This document shows, piece by piece, positions 62,752 to 64,000 of a stretch of DNA of 64,000 nucleotides (position 1 is the first letter of the stretch; each line of letters begins with the position of its first letter). The notes beneath the pieces were generated by a model, which worked only from the letters and a program-made list of their open reading frames with translations, was not told the origin of the DNA and made no database searches. Source of the DNA: Thiobacillus sp. (GTDB lineage Bacteria; Pseudomonadota; Gammaproteobacteria; Burkholderiales; Thiobacillaceae); contig JAIBFA010000065.1 of NCBI GenBank assembly GCA_019459325.1, positions 22,483-86,482 on the forward strand. Direction: 5' to 3'. The translations under genes and the position numbers were made by a program.

Positions 62752-63618
62752 TCAGGAAAACGTGGCATCGATCGCGTGATCCAGCGTTTCGCGGATGTCG
62801 GCGTCGTCGGTGATCGGGCGCACCAGCGCCATGCGACAGGCGTCGCGCGGGTCCACGCCATCCTTGATCAACGTGGCCGCGTACACCAGCAGACGCGTGG
62901 AGATGCCTTCGTCGAGGCCGTGCCCCTTGAGGCTGCGGGCGACGCCGCCGATCTTCACCAGCTGCGCGGCCACCGCTTCGTCCATGCCGGTTTCCTTGGC
63001 CACGATCTGCGCTTCCAGCGCGGCATCGGGGTAGTCGAAGTCGAACGCGGTGAAGCGCTGCTTGGTCGACTGCTTCAGGTCCTTCATCAGCGTCTGGTAG
63101 CCGGGGTTGTAGGAGATCACCAGCTGGAAGTCGGGGTGCGCGTGGATCAGCTCGCCCTTCTTGTCGAGCGGCAGGGTGCGGCGGTGGTCGGTGAGCGGAT
63201 GGATCACCACGGTGGTGTCCTGGCGCGCCTCGACGATTTCATCCAGGTAGCAGATGGCGCCGATGCGCGCGGCGGTGGTGAGCGGGCCGTCGAGCCAGCG
63301 GGTGCCGTTGGCTTCGAGCAGGTAGCGCCCCACCAGATCGGACGCGGTCATGTCCTCGTTGCAGGCCACGGTGATCAGCGGCTTGCCCAGTTTCCACGCC
63401 ATGTATTCGACGAAGCGCGACTTGCCGCAGCCGGTCGGGCCCTTCACCATCACCGGCAGGCGGTTGCGGTAGGCGGCCTCGTAGAGTGCGACTTCGTTCT
63501 TCTGCTGCTGATAGAAGGGTTCCTGCTCAACCTTGTACTGGTCTTTGTAGTTACGGCCGCTTTGCTTAACGTTCGCTTCGCTCACGTTAGCCTCCACTGA
63601 AACTTCGTTTTCGATCAT
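62752..63618 (-). CDS. cbbQ: CbbQ2, MoxR-type AAA+ RuBisCO activase (form II operon)
   Basis: 288 residues. Walker [20 protein letters not shown] and Walker [12 protein letters not shown] intact; very similar to CbbQ1 in the core. Start set at ATG 63618 by an AGGA site six bases upstream; ATG 63624 would place that site too close. Residues 9-22 ([14 protein letters not shown]) are encoded by a short interspersed repeat, giving an N-terminal extension that CbbQ1 lacks. Separated from cbbM by a terminator. Confidence 0.93.
   Translation of the reverse strand: MIENEVSVEANVSEANVKQSGRNYKDQYKVEQEPFYQQQKNEVALYEAAYRNRLPVMVKGPTGCGKSRFVEYMAWKLGKPLITVACNEDMTASDLVGRYLLEANGTRWLDGPLTTAARIGAICYLDEIVEARQDTTVVIHPLTDHRRTLPLDKKGELIHAHPDFQLVISYNPGYQTLMKDLKQSTKQRFTAFDFDYPDAALEAQIVAKETGMDEAVAAQLVKIGGVARSLKGHGLDEGISTRLLVYAATLIKDGVDPRDACRMALVRPITDDADIRETLDHAIDATFS
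63552..63593. repeat. Short REP-like repeat (copy 2), inside cbbQ2
   Basis: Near copy of 60271-60319: TACGGCCGCTTTGCTTAACG TTCGCTTCGCTCACGTTAGC CT. The inner part AACGTTCGCTTCGCTCACGTT is an imperfect dyad. It is 42 bp long, a multiple of three, and is read in frame as codons 9-22 of cbbQ2. Confidence 0.75.
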
Positions 63619-63637
63619 TTTCATTCCTCGCTGCGGA

Positions 63638-63671
63638 AGAAAAAACGCCCCCAGTGTGCACCGGGGGCGTT
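63638..63671 (-). terminator. Rho-independent terminator between cbbM and cbbQ2
   Basis: AACGCCCCC (63644-63652) pairs with GGGGGCGTT (63663-63671) around a 10-base loop. On the minus strand the stem is followed by TTTTTCTTC. It lies about 25 bp after the cbbM stop. Same arrangement as the cbbS-cbbQ terminator in the form I operon. Confidence 0.85.
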
Positions 63672-63696
63672 ACTTACTGCTTAGTGCATGACCTGA

Positions 63697-64000
63697 TTAC
63701 TTATGCACGCCCAGCTTTTCACGCCAGCCGGGGTAGAGCTTGTCGGCGTCGCCGGGGAAGGACTCGAACGCGCGGGCAAATTCCTTGTGCTCTTTCGCGT
63801 ATTCGATCGGATCGGCGCCCGACTTCCAGCACTCGTACGACTGACGCAGCGAGATCGCACCGGCCGCCGGGCTGTCGATGTGGCCGTAGGAGCCGCCGCC
63901 GGAGGTGTTGATGACGTTGCCGTGACCCAGGTTCTCGAAGAAGCCGGGCAGACGCAGTGCGTTCATGCCGCCGGAGATGATCGGGGTGGTGGGCTTCATG
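63697..64000 (-). CDS. cbbM: RuBisCO form II (CbbM), C-terminal part only
   Basis: The last 100 residues of a form II RuBisCO, the rest beyond the right edge. [20 protein letters not shown], then [20 protein letters not shown], is diagnostic for CbbM rather than form I. The gene heads the cbbM-cbbQ-cbbO set. The GGGSYGH phosphate-binding loop is intact. Form II enzymes have lower CO2 specificity and serve at high CO2 or low O2. Confidence 0.95.
   Translation of the reverse strand, partial: MKPTTPIISGGMNALRLPGFFENLGHGNVINTSGGGSYGHIDSPAAGAISLRQSYECWKSGADPIEYAKEHKEFARAFESFPGDADKLYPGWREKLGVHK

Overview
The window comes from a GC-rich chemolithoautotrophic betaproteobacterium, most likely Thiobacillus or a close relative. 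The evidence is a form I RuBisCO operon (cbbL-cbbS-cbbQ-cbbO with divergent cbbR), a form II RuBisCO operon (cbbM-cbbQ-cbbO, cut by the right edge), a rhodanese/persulfide-dioxygenase-type fusion and several inorganic-carbon genes. No carboxysome shell gene, rRNA, tRNA, CRISPR array or complete insertion sequence was seen.

Layout. 1-7472 (minus strand): a P-type ATPase cut by the left edge, a SulP remnant, a zinc-ribbon protein, DedA-like, TerB/DUF697, VC0807-like, a rhodanese lipoprotein, TerC (plus a dead TerC fragment) and HtpX. 7596-12447: NhaR, PIN protein, thioredoxin, a two-component system and an AT-rich HEPN-like ORF. 12577-15561: SulP transporter 1, a Usp protein and a gamma-carbonic anhydrase. 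16025-18123: two lower-GC secreted proteins, one resembling an archaemetzincin that has lost its zinc motif. 18232-31649: a sigma-54 activator diverges from a gene train usp-sulP2-sulP3-hyfBCEFGI, with a good -24/-12 promoter and paired GTTGC-N5-GCAAC sites between them. 31691-35092: small regulators, a spermidine-synthase-like methyltransferase-fold protein, YkgJ and DUF167 proteins, and a CsoSCA-like carbonic anhydrase just downstream of cbbO. 35236-41536: cbbLSQO and cbbR. 41659-43542: DUF2892, SohB and a truncated, frameshifted cbbR copy. 43680-45480: an AT-rich retron-like cassette (reverse transcriptase, XRE protein, 80-aa protein, structured RNA). 45850-58500: housekeeping and signalling genes. 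58634-64000: cbbO tail remnants and palindromic repeats around a rhodanese/MBL gene, then cbbO2, cbbQ2 and the end of cbbM.

The main story is inorganic carbon supply. Three intact SulP transporters and the fragment of a fourth, a gamma-CA, a CsoSCA-type CA and two RuBisCOs with their CbbQO activases lie within 64 kb. The most unusual component is the six-gene Hyf/complex-I-like membrane complex. Its large subunit has Ser-Gly-Asp-Ser where hydrogenases have Cys-x-x-Cys, and it also lacks the C-terminal Cys pair, so it cannot carry a normal NiFe site. The small subunit keeps its four FeS cysteines and the membrane subunits keep the proton-channel lysines. No ferredoxin-like subunit is encoded. 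I infer a non-hydrogenase ion-translocating machine co-expressed with SulP carriers under sigma-54 control, possibly coupling redox or ion gradients to bicarbonate/CO2 uptake. That function is a hypothesis.

Mobile DNA has shaped the locus. Duplicated ends of cbbR and cbbO flank cargo genes, palindromic repeats sit at the cbbO borders, and one short repeat has become the coding N-terminus of cbbQ2.
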